Shown here: piece by piece, positions 12,269-23,874 of the stretch | Layout: every line of letters begins with the position of its first letter | Position numbering within the stretch: the stretch's first letter is position 1 | Assembly: GCA_012932295.1 (NCBI GenBank) | Contig: JAAONU010000002.1 | Span: forward strand, 24,087,770 to 24,151,769 | From: Cyclina sinensis | Taxonomy: Eukaryota > Mollusca > Bivalvia > Venerida > Veneridae | DNA length: 64,000 nucleotides | Direction: 5' to 3' | Position numbers and translations under genes: made by a program | Notes under the pieces: model-generated | What the model saw: the letters and a program-made list of their open reading frames with translations, nothing else | Told to the model about the DNA's origin: nothing | The model's database searches: none

Positions 12269-15200
12269 GTATGTGCAGAATGTTAAACTTCTTTTCTATA
12301 TTTTCATTATTTTTTTTTTTTTTTGAGGGGGGGGGGGGAGAATGAGTACTGAAATTCACGAAATCCGACCTGTCTAACAGATGATTAACCGCTTATGTTC
12401 AAAAACACAAGCATATATTTACGATAAATGTCCAACAGTTTTACTGTACATATTAAGCAATGCTAGGATACTACGTCATCGCTCACCTGTTTATGCTCTC
12501 TCGCGGATCAACAACCCGTCATGGACTTTTCAATATAGGAAGTCTGTAGAGTTACAAAATCATGCTGTGCATCGAAGATTGGCTGGTGTACTTTGTATTT
12601 ACGTAAAGAATTTTTATAGTGTAAATTCTAGTTTAGGCGTGAAAACGGGTGATTTTTTTTCTGAATGCATGCCTTAGGGATTTCTTATTGAAAAAGACCA
12701 TTTTACCTTTCAAGCCGCGGATTGTTGACAAAAAATGGGCCGCGGGAGAGCATAAAACAGGTGCGCGATGACGTAATATCCTACCATTGTTAAGATGTTA
12801 CGTTTTATTTTAATATTTAAAGCGACTGATTCACAGATGGGTCGACGATGTATAAAAATTGAAAATTTTTATACATACAGAAATTCTAGTTTTAATTGTG
12901 AAGACGTTACTGTCTAATTTTTGTTACAGAAACAGATCATTTTATAAACTTTTACACACTTTTATCAGTAAAACATTTACCCCATTAGTCACAGGATAGA
13001 TACTTTATCATTGATTCTGAGGGGCGTTAATATCTAGTCTCTGTCAGTGGTTATGTTCGTCTGACAGAAAGGGCATGGGTTCGAAACCTTGTAACTTCTT
13101 TTTTTCAGTTTTCATGGTGTATAGACGCATAATATTATGTTGTTTTCTATAGTGATATTATATAGACTTCTCTTTAATTTTAAAGGGGCTGTGCTCCAGA
13201 TGACAAAAAAAAGGAAGTTTTCTTGTATTATAAATTTCTTGTAATATTTATGACTAATGCTTAAAAAAATAACTTACTGACAAAAAATAAGTCAAATAAT
13301 TACATTATAAATTGATTTTTTTCCTTTCAAAGTGCTATACCGTAACGCGACGGTATAACTATATCGTATAAGATTTAAAGTAAATATCTGTAATATTACA
13401 TACGGCGATGGTGGTGACAGTAAAAGCGTTGGAAAAAATTTGTTAACATGAGGGTCCAGGGTTCGAATCAGGCTGGAGCGAAAATATTTTTTCTATTCTA
13501 TTTTTACTTTTATAATCAGTTTTGAAGTAAAATATTATGTTGTTATAATCTCACGGCATCTAAATATATAATTTATGAAAAAAATTTTTTATGTCAAATC
13601 TGGAGTACAGCCTCTTTAAAGAAAAAAATATTTAAGCTAAATTCTGTGAGTCAGTCACTTTAAACGTAATTCAACAGAACTTTGATTCTGTCAGAAAATA
13701 AAACTTATATTCTAGGCACTCAGGCAAGTATCTTTGTTTAGGTTGCAAAGGTTTATAGGCCACAAGTACGCTATAACTAGGCTGCAAGGTTGCCAAATTT
13801 CTGTTTAAAGGGAAAGGCAATGCTGAGAATTAATGATAATATAAGAAAAAACCCATAAGATAAATGACCAGTTCGCGCTGAAAAAGCGAAAAAGGAATGA
13901 CATTTAAAGCTTTATGACAAAATGAATTGCTGATTTTTCGATATTGAAAAAGTGTGTTTTTCCCGACATTTGAAAAATTAACTAATATAATACAGATGCG
14001 CGTGCGCACTTCAGGGAAAAATATCTGAAATTATAGTAGAGTTATTATAACTGATTTGACAAAAATGGATAGAAATGAACCTGACTGACTACTTGCGTAT
14101 GATTTATTTTTTCATTATAAATGAACATTTATTTCAGCACCAAGAAATGTTTGAAATAGAGGAAAAACTATTAAAATAACGTATAATACTAAACAATATA
14201 AAAGGCCTTGCACTCTGTCTAAAAAAAACAACAACAAAAACAGAAATACTGTTTTTGACCACATTTAAAAGTGAACTGATTTTTTATACACATCATAAAC
14301 ATAGACTTAAATTTAGTATTTAATTGCATGGAAATAAATTACTTAAGTAAAGATCACTAATGGAAGCAAGTATTACGTAAAGTTTTCACGTGTTACAGAT
14401 CAAAAGTAATTCTGTCAATTTGTAAAATCAATCACAACAAAATTTTGCCAATTGTTTCAACTTTAACAGAACAGAAAGAATAGAACAGATCGTTTGTTCA
14501 CCCAGGCATTAACTTATACAAAATGGGGATGTGTACATCATGTTACAAAATATTGCAATGCATACGTGTGTTCCGGGAACAACGAGAGATATATATGCGA
14601 GATTAACTATTAACTATTAAAGGGGAGAACCGTATTAACATTTCTTAAAGAGGCTGTACTCCAGATTTGACATAAAAAAATTTGTTTCATAATTTATATA
14701 TTTAGATGCCGTGAGATTATAACAACATAATATTTTACTTCAAAACTGATTATAAAAGTCAAAATAAAATTAAAAAAAAAACATATTTTCGCTCCAGCCT
14801 GATTTGAACTCTGGACCCTCATGTTAACAAAATATTTCCAACGCTTTTACTGTTACCACCTGACCATCGCCGCATATGATATTACAGATATTTACTTTAA
14901 ATCTTATACGATAAAGTTATACCGTCGCGTATAGCACTTTGAAAGGGAAAAAAATCAATTTATAATGTAATTATTTGACTTATTTTTTGTCAGTAAGTTA
15001 TTTCTTAAGCATTAGTCATAAATATTACAAGAAATTTATAATACAAGAAAACTTTCTTTTTTTTGTCATCTGGAGCACAGCCCCTTCAAAATATAATTAT
15101 AGTTATGAATATATTAACATTTACTTTTATATCCGAGGACTCCCTAAATTTTATATGCAAATGCTCATGATAACTTTACAATAATACTAGCGCTACTTTA

Positions 15201-16214
15201 CAATACAGTATCTCTACGCCCCTGAATCGAGTGTAAACAAATAATTACCCAGTCATAACAAAGTGGACCAAAGCGTGTAGTCCGTCCAAATCATGTGGTA
15301 GGTGTATAAAACACAATGCTTAGTACATTACTTAGTATAGGAGCGGATGTGGTACAGTGGTAACGCGCTGAACTGGTATACCTGGGGTCCCGAGTTCGAT
15401 CCCCCGCTCCTCCACTAAAATTACTAATAGTCTTTCGGGTGAGACGTTAAACCGAGGTCCCATATATCAGTGCTATACACTGAGCATGCAAAAGAACCAG
15501 AGATGTCTCTGGAATGAGATGCGCTCTGTATTTTGCACTACCCCCGAAACATAAAATAACTAATCTCTTCAGGGGGCGTCAGTCATATGGTCAACCGGTA
15601 CCGACGATTAATAAGCTCATATAGATAAATAGATTCGTATCTTTAAGCGAGTAATTCTGCATCACTGTCTCTTACTAAAACGATAAATCTGCTACCGGAA
15701 GTGCGTAACCGTTGATGTCACAGCCTCACTCTCGCCAGTCTCGCGAAATTAGAAATCGTAATAATGGCTTCGCCCTAGTTCCTTCTATTGCGCAATAAAT
15801 TTTGATGCATTAACTCCCAGTTCTTTCTTAAACAGTTGATTTCGGTGTAAAATTTGTCGTAATGCTACTATATGAGGGATGTTGAATAAATGGTAACTGC
15901 TTACATACTTTCCATTCCTATTGCCAGCTTTACGAACATCTGAATATATACCCTTTAAATGATTTTTTTTTCAGGGTGGAAAGTTCGTTTTCTTGGAGCA
16001 CGTCGCATTTGAAGACAAATCCTCCTGGCGATATTTCTGCCAGGTTGTTATGAATCCAGTTCAACGAATTATTTATGACAACTGCAATACGTCACGTGAC
16101 ATAGGCACTTGCATACAGACGGCGGGATTTTCTCACGTTGATATTAAGACGTTTCTTCATGATCCTTTTCCTATTTGGGTTAGACCATGTATAAGTGGTG
16201 TCGCTACAAAATAA
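11783..16214 (+). CDS. METTL7/TMT1-like methyltransferase, copy B (2 exons: 11783-12268, 15975-16214)
   Basis: A complete tandem paralogue of the 5913-10046 gene, 241 aa, one residue shorter in the membrane anchor. It keeps the N-terminal hydrophobic segment, motif I VLEIGSGSV, CLEPNPF, AEDMPF, FDVVVSTLVLCSV and RVLKPGG. The intron is phase 0 at the same position, with the same donor (gtatgt) and acceptor (ttttcag). Substitutions cluster in the anchor and first third. No stop or frameshift is present, so both copies look functional. The intron is larger in mobile-element content than that of copy A. Confidence 0.93.
12306..12341. repeat. poly-T/poly-G tract
   Basis: A long T run, then a G run of about a dozen bases, expanded relative to the same place in copy A (about 6440-6460), which reads 'ttagttttctcagggg'. 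Confidence 0.7.
12457..12789. mobile_element. 333-bp TTAA-flanked MITE, copy B intron
   Basis: TTAA sits on both sides (12453-12456 and 12790-12793). Terminal inverted repeats of about 40 bp read 'gcaatgctaggatactacg' at the left and '..gtaatatcctaccattg' at the right, continuing inward as 'tcatcgctcacctgttt'. It is absent from copy A at the matching site (about 6570). A 98-codon reading frame across it is incidental. Confidence 0.8.
13018..13100 (+). repeat. tRNA-like SINE head in intron, copy B
   Basis: The paralogue of 6745-6835. It has a 'ctgtcagtggttat' A-box-like segment and B box 'gggttcgaaacc'. Confidence 0.45.
13184..13615 (+). mobile_element. 432-bp TTAA-flanked MITE with a tRNA-like B box
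   Basis: TTAA target duplications lie at 13180-13183 and 13616-13619. TIRs read AGGGGCTGTGCTCCAGAT at the left and the complement of AGAGGCTGTACTCCAGAT at the right. The interior holds 'cagggttcgaatcagg', a good pol III B box. Copy A has the unoccupied site at about 6905-6930. An inverted second copy lies 1,033 bp downstream. Confidence 0.88.
14649..15085 (-). mobile_element. 437-bp TTAA-flanked MITE, inverted copy
   Basis: Same family as 13184-13615 but in opposite orientation. TTAA lies at 14645-14648 and a mutated TCAA at 15086-15089. The TIRs and the B-box region (read on the - strand) match the first copy. Copy A has the empty site 'tttcttaaaatatacag' at about 7980-7996. Confidence 0.88.
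15340..15632 (+). repeat. tRNA-derived SINE with Meta-like core, copy B
   Basis: The best-preserved copy in the window. Its head (15340-15414) can still form an acceptor stem (ggagcgg with ccgctcc) and has box A 'tgtggtacagtggtaac' and box B 'gagttcgatccc'. The core 'gacgttaaaccgaggtccc' follows, then a (gata)-type tail. The extra flanking sequence and its presence in both duplicates show it is a SINE and not a tRNA gene. Confidence 0.82.
15975..16214 (+). CDS. METTL7-like copy B, exon 2
   Basis: 79 codons plus TAA after acceptor ttttcag. It opens GGKFVFLEHVAFEDKSSW and ends SGVATK. It supplies the C-terminal half of the methyltransferase domain. Confidence 0.93.
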   Translation, partial: GGKFVFLEHVAFEDKSSWRYFCQVVMNPVQRIIYDNCNTSRDIGTCIQTAGFSHVDIKTFLHDPFPIWVRPCISGVATK

Positions 16215-16767
16215 AAAACGAGATTCTTATATCCTCATGTAATTCACTGACCATTGCTCTTTGAAAAAGCAAACAATTGTTGTAGCTGATTGTTAATGTT
16301 TAATTGTATTACATATAATATTCAACTATATTGCTTGAAATGTTTCCCTTCTATAAAGTAATATGTCATCAACAATATTCATAATATCAATATTCCTCGA
16401 ACCTTGTGAGTGTGTTACTTCTTATAATATTTTCAGTCTTTAAGCGTTTGTAAAGTGACCTCCACTGTAATAAACATTTGTTTGAAGTTGTCTATTATGA
16501 TCCAAGAGTTTATTTGAGGCTTTTATCTGTCGTAAACTTTATTTTCTGCTGTATGTAATTTGTTTTTTAATCAGTTTTATGCTTTTGCACCTTTTAATTA
16601 TTACTTAATTATTCTAAAGAATCAAATTTTAGTTTTTGTCATATGCAGAAGTGCTTTATAATCATATTTTTGTAAGTAAACCTTATGTTGTTTATTGCTG
16701 AAGTGAAAGACATTTGAGTGATTTCTCACATTTGATAAATTGTATCTCCAGTGTCATCATACCAACA

Positions 16768-17478
16768 ACTAGATAGATGGGTAACTTTTATTCCTCCAAA
16801 TATTGAAGAGCAGAACATATTTATGTACATATAAACAAACAGTATGAATAACATATGTATTGATCAAGATATATATACAGTTAGTTGAAAAGTTTTATAT
16901 ATTATCAAAGATCAGTACTGGTCTCCAATTTTACTGATATCGAAAGAAAAATTCAAGGTCTGGTACATCATCAACTATTTTGCGAAACAGTAATTTATAA
17001 CGCAATATGGGTAGCCTAACACGAAAGCGAAATGTTCAGCTACTGCTTATGCGATTGAAATCTCATTAGTACAGTGATTTCAATCGCATAAGCACTTTCT
17101 CTCCCCGTAGTTGTTTAACTTTACCTTTGAAAGTGTAAAACGCAATGGCAATCTGAAACATTTCGACGGACGAGGTTTTAGAAATGGAAAAAGTCAGACC
17201 GCATACTTTTTCTGTTGGATTTGTGATACAACAATCCATGATAATTTGAAACGCTATTTGAAAATCATAATTTCATTTTTTATTGAATCGTATTCTTAAG
17301 ATTTCTAATCTCTGCTAATAATATCACTGAGATTACAACCCATTAAAACAACCAATATTTTGCAGTGTTTACTAATATAGGAAAAAATGTTGTGTTTTTT
17401 GTGGGGGGAATTAATGGGTTGTATTATTAGTGATACTGTCACCTGTGATTCTAAATTGCAGTAATCAAAATGATTTGA
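16768..17478. other. intergenic, no gene seen
   Basis: No coding exon was recognised. It contains the perfect hairpin at 17044-17094. Short reading frames at 17111-17299 (+) and 17305-17490 (-) have no recognisable similarity. Confidence 0.5.
17044..17094. other. perfect 19-bp stem hairpin
   Basis: The left arm 'tgcttatgcgattgaaatc' (17044-17062) and right arm 'gatttcaatcgcataagca' (17076-17094) are exact reverse complements around a 13-base loop. It could be a collapsed MITE or a small structured RNA. Nothing nearby decides between these. Confidence 0.7.
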
Positions 17479-18365
17479 AAAGAGGGCCATGATGGCTCTG
17501 GATCGCTCAACTGAGTACTTCGGATGTGTGTCTGCTGTTGAGCAAATAGCACAAGCAAAATAACAGTTTCTGAATTGAAGTTCTTCAAAGATTTTTTATT
17601 TTATAAAAAGAACCCAATGGTGGGGCCAATATTGACCACAGGGACATAGTTTGAACAAGCTTAGGATGTACCCACAATATAATGCTATAAAAAAGCCAAG
17701 CTCTAGGGCATATAGTTTCTGACAAGAAGATGTTCCTTTACAAACACGCACATGTAAAATAAGCGACTCCCGGGCAGGGTCTATTTTGTCCCTTGGAAAA
17801 TACTTTGAACTATATTATATATTTTCTTCTCACGAGAAAATTTTCAAAGATTATATTTCAGACAAATAGAACCCCCGGTGCTAGGCCAATGCTAACCCCA
17901 GGGGCATAATTTGAACAAACTTAGTAGAGATTCACTAGAAAATGCAACATACAAAATATCTAAACTCTAGGGCGTACGATTTCAGACAAGAAGACTGTTT
18001 AGGTATTTCCTAAATAAACCTAAGTAAAATCAATTGACTCTCGAGGAAGGGGCATAATTTGAAAATCCTTATTAGAAAACCTCTAGATGAACCCATACAC
18101 AAGATATCTAAGCTTTAGATCTTGTGGTTTCAGACAAGAATAATTTCAAACTTTTCCTGTCTGTTGTTATAGCAACCAGAGTTCTTGATGGAATTAAAAT
18201 CTTTGAACAAATTCGATAGAGCTTCATGCAAGAAACATGCCGGCAAAGTTTTACCAAATTTAACCTCGAAGTTTAGGAGGAGATGATGTTTAAAGGTAAA
18301 AAAAAGGACGGCGCATGTCGGACAAAGGGCCATTTCAAAAGCTCACCTTGAGCATATGCCCAGGT
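17479..18365 (-). repeat. GCTCACCTGAG-family repeat, reverse orientation
   Basis: On the - strand it runs from an 'agcttacctgggcatatgct'-type hairpin end (near 18365) to an 'actcagttgagcgat' plus 'gagccatcatggccctctt' end (near 17480). The interior resembles the 60.5-63.6 kb copies ('ccccaggggcataatttgaac'-type phrases). Confidence 0.75.
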
Positions 18366-18576
18366 AAGCTAAAATGTCATATGCAGGGTGTTTTACCTAC
18401 GTATGTCTCTTTAATGACAAAACTTTTAAAGTAACGGAGATGTTTACGAAATGCATTAAGGAATAGACAAAATCTCAGAAAAATCAATTTTATACAAACC
18501 TCTGGTTGTCGCGGCAACTAGAATTGAAACTTTTTAAATGTGAAACCATGATTGTACGTCATCCAGTAGAGCTATA

Positions 18577-21500
18577 CCAAGGGGTAGGACCTAAATCATG
18601 TAGCTTGGTGCTTTAAGCGAGAAAAACGTGTAGTCTATGACTTATGTCGTCAGTTTTCGCGTAAATATTCAGGAATTTTGATAAATTATCAACAGCTATG
18701 GGGATGTCTTGGGAATATTTGTATAATGTTTATGACTAGTACCTAGCCATATATGTATGCTAACTGTAGCTGCTATTTGACAGAAGAAGAAATGTGTTAC
18801 AAAAAAGTTATTGAAGGGATGCCAACAAAGGTGTCCCATTTTTTGTGCGATTCTGCAATAATTTGCTTAGGTTTTTGAACTTGTCAAACCATTCTGCGCC
18901 ATTGAAACAATATTTTTAGTATACAGGCACACAATTAAACATTTACAACCAGTTAAGAACATATATTATATATTATGCTCATTCTTTTTTACTTAAAGAC
19001 AATAAACGTGTAGTTTCACTTTAAGACCATATTGTGTAACCTCGGTTCTTTATTGATGTTAAGGTTAAGTTTTTCAAAATAAGCATGTTGAAAAATTTTA
19101 CAAAGAGTTCTGTTTGTAAATTTAACTTTATGTTTCCTCTTTTAAGTTAAGATGATTCAATAAATGTTGCTATGAATTTGAACACTTGCGTTTTAAGGCT
19201 GGAAGGTTATGTGGTGCTTTTCAGTGTCAGATACAAATACAATATTACAAGTAAATTTTAAACTATGAAAGGTTTTGATTCGATCACAAGTCTGCAGATT
19301 TTATTTAAAGAATCAAAATTGACAATTTTGTAGACATTACATACATGCAAACATTGTATTTATAAAATCAAAAAGGACTTTCTAAGTTTTGCGAAAACAA
19401 ATTGTCAACTGACAGACAGCCTGTGCGACACTGTTAAATTAACTGTATATACTTGGTACATATAAGAACTGCCAATGTGCTAAGCTCCATATAGTCATTC
19501 AATGGTGAATGGTTCAATCCCTGGACTCAACAAAATATCTATGCGACATTTATTCTTGGATGCTGTATCCAATGTTCATTTGCATCTTACACTTATTTCA
19601 GTTAAAAGGAAACAAATTAGAGATACACGCAAATTAGACAAGTTGGATTTCTTAAAACATTTGTAGTTTTTAATGGAGTTTGAAAAATATTATCTTACTT
19701 CTTCCACGATCATATCAGTCAATATTTCTTCCGCTTTGACTGGACTATCATTAAACTTAAATGAAATAATCAGTTGGTTCAAATGTTTACATGATTACAA
19801 TATTTTTATGAAGTTTTTGTCTACCTATCAATGCATAATTTCCAAAGGGTCATGCAATCCATTCAGAACAGCCTTTGATGATTGAAATAACTGGATGAGA
19901 AATTACGTGTATATTTTCTTTATTCATAGTATTAAAAACACAATGTCAAAGAATAAAGATGAAGTGAAAATCCTTTTATAAAAAGATAGACCTGGCTGAT
20001 AAATATCATTACCTTGCTTAAACTGCCGTTTTGCAATAAATTAAATTAGGTTGCTAATAATTGTGGTTTTAAGGTATTTCCTGCAAGTAGTGATTAGTCT
20101 TTACTAATGAAACTTGGAAAGGGGATGAAAATGAAATAGTTTGCAATACGTAAAATGATCACTGACCTCCCTTATCTCCAAGTCGTCAGGTATCTAAATA
20201 CATCCGAGATTTAATTCTATATTTGTGAAAAAAATGTAAGTTAGGCTAAAAAAAAAATAATGTTTAGTTTCTCAGGCCATTTTTATCAAAATTATATGAG
20301 GGAGGGCGGAATTTTTTTTTATACCCTCATTTTTTTTATTCATAATTTTGCAGTTAATATGAGGTTTCAAATCCCCAAAAATTCATATAAATACAGTTTT
20401 AATGATCAATGGCACTGGATATGAAATTACCATCTGTATTAAGATGGTGTTTCATGTGTTGCAGAGTATTAACCTAAAAGATCTACCGAGAGCATTCAAT
20501 AAAATCAAATCATATTTTACTTCAACTGCTCATCAGTCTCTGTTGTATTAAAATAATTTATAATATGCAACACCACTTTTTATCCTTAACAAAACTTGCT
20601 AGAACTTTTTTCTAAACAGAAATAACATGTCATGTGAAAAAAACACAATAAACTTTTTAATAAGAATGTATTTCTACATGTACTTATTTGATACATGAAT
20701 AATAAAATCCTAATTTAAGACAGTCTTAACACACGAAAATAAGTCTTAATCTTTTAAAATTACGTCAAGAGAAAGGCATTGACAAAAGCATGGAATATTG
20801 TTCTGAAAATAAAATTTGTTTTACAAGCTTTATTTTTACCTATTTGTCGCAAATTTGTAGAAAACCAAAAACGTGGCCATATTTGAATCAGTGTGTCGTA
20901 AACACTCGCTCGATCGAAGTTATTGAGACGCATATATTTGTTTGTTTTAGGGTTTAACGCCGATTTCAACATATGTTATATCTCGGCGGTCAGTCCACCT
21001 AACCAGTAATTGCCAATTTCTCCGCAAGTGACTGACTACTGTTCCCACATGATCTACTCTGAATCAGCGGTGAGAGACAAATGAACATAAGACACAATGT
21101 CTGAGAACAATTGTAACGGAGAAATTTTGCCCTGCCCAGGGCTCGAACCAACGACCGACTAATCCAGTGCTCTACCTATTGAGCTAAGGTTGCGCACCAC
21201 TATTAACACATTCGGAACAACTCGGGCGACTTCAATAAGTCACCTCGGAAATAATGTGGTAGGCGCCATATTGAACTATTTTATAATACAGGTGGTGTCT
21301 GCTAAATTGAAAACATTTCTTAATGCCTCTATCTGTTTATACTTTAAATTAACATTTATTTTCATATTTTTCTAATGCATAAGACAGAAACTGCTTGTGT
21401 TCTGCCATGTTTGTTTATATTTAATAAAGCCGAGGTGAATTACTATTTGGTGTATTCATATACTTACATACGAGGTCTTTATACGAAGTTGTCGGAAAAG

Positions 21501-22699
21501 GCAGAGTTGTTACGATTGCTATTAACAGAAACAAACCGTTTACCGCGGTACTTCTTGCCACACCGGGAATAGTAAAAAGACGTTTTAATCAATAAAAAAA
21601 TTTTTGCCAGCGATTGAAAATCGAAGCGGGCGTTCTAAAACGTATGCGGCGGGGCCTGAGAAACAAAACATTAATTTTTTTTAGCCTTATCTTTGGAGGA
21701 TCTATTTACTTCTCATGTATGGTATGTATGAATAGCTTGTAAGTATATGTCATAATGCTATTTTGCTATGATATTTTATTAATGAGCTGTTGCCCCAAGT
21801 TTCAAAGTACAGAGTTTATCATTCCGGCATCTACAATTCCAAGGTGAATTTGTGCTAAAAATATTCTAACCTTTTTAATCTTTTAATTCTCGATGGGTAT
21901 CAAACAAAATCTGATTATAGGCCTAATATTAAATTATTGCTTCAACTCACAACTGTAAGAATTGCTTATTGTTAACATTTATTTAGCTGTCTGTAAAAAA
22001 ATCTTGAACGAATACATATATTGAACGTTAACTTCGGTTGTATCAAAAGACATTCGATTGCTTTCACTTTATAAAATCACCATGTGTAGTTAATGTAATG
22101 CCTTTAAATTGGACAAACACTGGTTTTGAGTATGATTTTAGTACAAAATAACTGTTAAATTTAACTAATATGCTAGTGACAGAAAGATATTTTATGTATT
22201 AGAATTCCGGTATGCAGTTATGAAAGAACCGAGGTTACACAATATGGTCTTAAAGTGACTCAAACTACACGTTTATTGTCTTAAAGTTTAAAAAATCGAA
22301 CATAGATACATTATGCACGTTCCTTACTGGTTGTAAATGTTTAATTCTGTTCCTGTTTACTTAAAATACCATTTTAATGGCGCAAATTGTTGGTCAAGCT
22401 GAAAAACCGAAGCAAATATTGCAGAATCACACAAAAAATTGGACACCTGTGTTGGCATCCCTTCAATAACTTTTTTGTAACATATTTCTTCATCTGTCAA
22501 ATAGAAACTACAGTTAGCATACATATATGGCTAGGTACTAGTCGTAAACATTATACAAATATTCCTAGAAAATCCCCATACTTGTTGATAATTTATCCAA
22601 ATTCCTGAATATTTACGCGAAAACTGACAACATTAGTCATAGACTACACGTTTTTCTCGCTTAAAGCACCGAGCTACATGATTTAGGTCCTACCCCTTG
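18577..22699. mobile_element. 4.1-kb element with ~475-bp terminal inverted repeats
   Basis: 18577-19051 and 22223-22699 are diverged inverted copies of each other. Shared segments include 'ggggtaggacctaaatcatg', 'gagaaaaacgtgtagtctat', 'tagccatatatgtatgctaa' and 'accatattgtgtaacctcgg'. The outermost bases are CCAAGGGG and its near-complement CCCCTTG, flanked by TATA on both sides (18573-18576, 22700-22703), so the target duplication is TA or TATA. The 3.1-kb interior contains a SINE but no recognisable transposase. This suggests a large non-autonomous or gutted DNA transposon. Confidence 0.8.
20940..21195 (-). repeat. tRNA-derived SINE (- strand), nested
   Basis: Read on the - strand it has a degraded tRNA-like head ('cttagctcaataggtagagc'), a B box ('tggttcgagccctgggcag'), and a body ending in 'gttgaaatcggcgttaaac'. 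A better copy of the same family is at 52690-52972. It lies inside the long-TIR element, so it is younger than that element or travelled with it. Confidence 0.75.
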
Positions 22700-23571
22700 T
22701 ATACCATCAAATAAATCTTAGGATTATACCCTTTGACTCCTCCACCTCCATCATCGATAGAGTTTGCATGCCCAAAGTATCAGCTTTAGCTACGCCCGGT
22801 CAGTTTAAAAATATACCCCCTCCTGCCGCGTCACCGGGGTTTACAGTATGTGCGCTGAATGTATCAATATACATTCAAGCGGCCTAAGAAGCTCACTGGC
22901 GTTGGCGACGTTTCTAGAAAACATCTTCATATTTTTTTTAGTTTAGTTTAAACAATATTTATTTACCATATATAGCATGTTACATGTACATAAACAAATA
23001 TTTATAGAAGCAAGGTATGAGAATCTGGAAACAAGTTTCTGGAGGAATCTTATATCAATTCATTTTCTCTGGTGGAAGAAATAAAGGCGGTTTCATACAT
23101 TTTGTGTTCTATATATGACAATGGAACATACAAATTGAAATTCATTTATAAATTACCTTGGTAAGCGAAATTCTTAGTGTTCAAAAATGCACTAGTTTTA
23201 AGTAAAGTTTTTTACAATCTGGTTATTTGTTTTACCAATATGGAGGAAACATTTTCATATTTTTTTCAAATGGTCTATAGCGATAGTGACCTTGTTCCCT
23301 TTCATAACGATGGTCTGATCTGAAGTCTGGGTCTTAAATTACAGACACAAACATGTATCACCATAAGTATTACAAAATTAAAGTCTCTATCTAGTCGGCC
23401 ACACAGGAAAACATCCTCATTATCTTATTGATTGAGATATCATGTAAATCTTATATTTCAGCTTTATGTCAATTAACTATCTTACACAAACATACATTTT
23501 CTTTGTCATTATCTCAATATTTTCATCGATTCTTTTTTTTAAATGAAAGAATTAGTAGAGCTGGACATTGT

Positions 23572-23874
23572 TCAAATCTTTTGAAATATTATGAGTAGAT
23601 CCATCACTGATTTACTGACTTCACAAGCATAACCATTGTCGGTCAACGGCTGTATTCTTTCACGTTCATAATAGAACATGAGACAGTCTAGTTCCGCTTT
23701 GTTCACCAACTGCTCACCATAAGCAATCCTTACATGCTCCTTCAACACTTTACATGATGAACAGAATGCTATTTTGTTATGGATTAAATAGTTCTTTGTT
23801 TCAGACATTTCAAACATGTAAATTTCTTTTCGTCGCCAATATCGTTTCAAAACAATGTAACAAAATGAACTCAT
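23572..23874 (-). CDS. hypothetical 100-aa reading frame
   Basis: An open frame on the - strand with a fairly protein-like composition: a K/E/C-rich middle containing NKIAFCSSCKVLKEHVRI, then NKAELDCLMFYYERERIQPL. No signal peptide, membrane segment or known domain was recognised. No convincing splice sites or neighbours support it. It may be chance or a fragment of an old element. Confidence 0.18.
   Translation of the reverse strand: MSSFCYIVLKRYWRRKEIYMFEMSETKNYLIHNKIAFCSSCKVLKEHVRIAYGEQLVNKAELDCLMFYYERERIQPLTDNGYACEVSKSVMDLLIIFQKI

Larger units (their letters stand above)
10957..16767 (+). repeat. segmental duplication copy B (METTL7-like locus)
   Basis: Collinear with 3818-10597. It is shorter upstream, with most of the Tc1-like relic gone. 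Its intron carries three MITEs at TTAA sites (12457-12789, 13184-13615, 14649-15085) where copy A has intact or equivalent empty sites. Confidence 0.9.

Noticed and set aside
12381..12677. 98-codon open frame on the + strand
   Set aside because: Spans the boundary of a TTAA-flanked MITE inside an intron; not conserved in copy A.
15340..15414. tRNA gene candidate with acceptor stem and A/B boxes
   Set aside because: Followed by a SINE core and simple tail, and repeated at 9204 and 32131; it is a SINE head.
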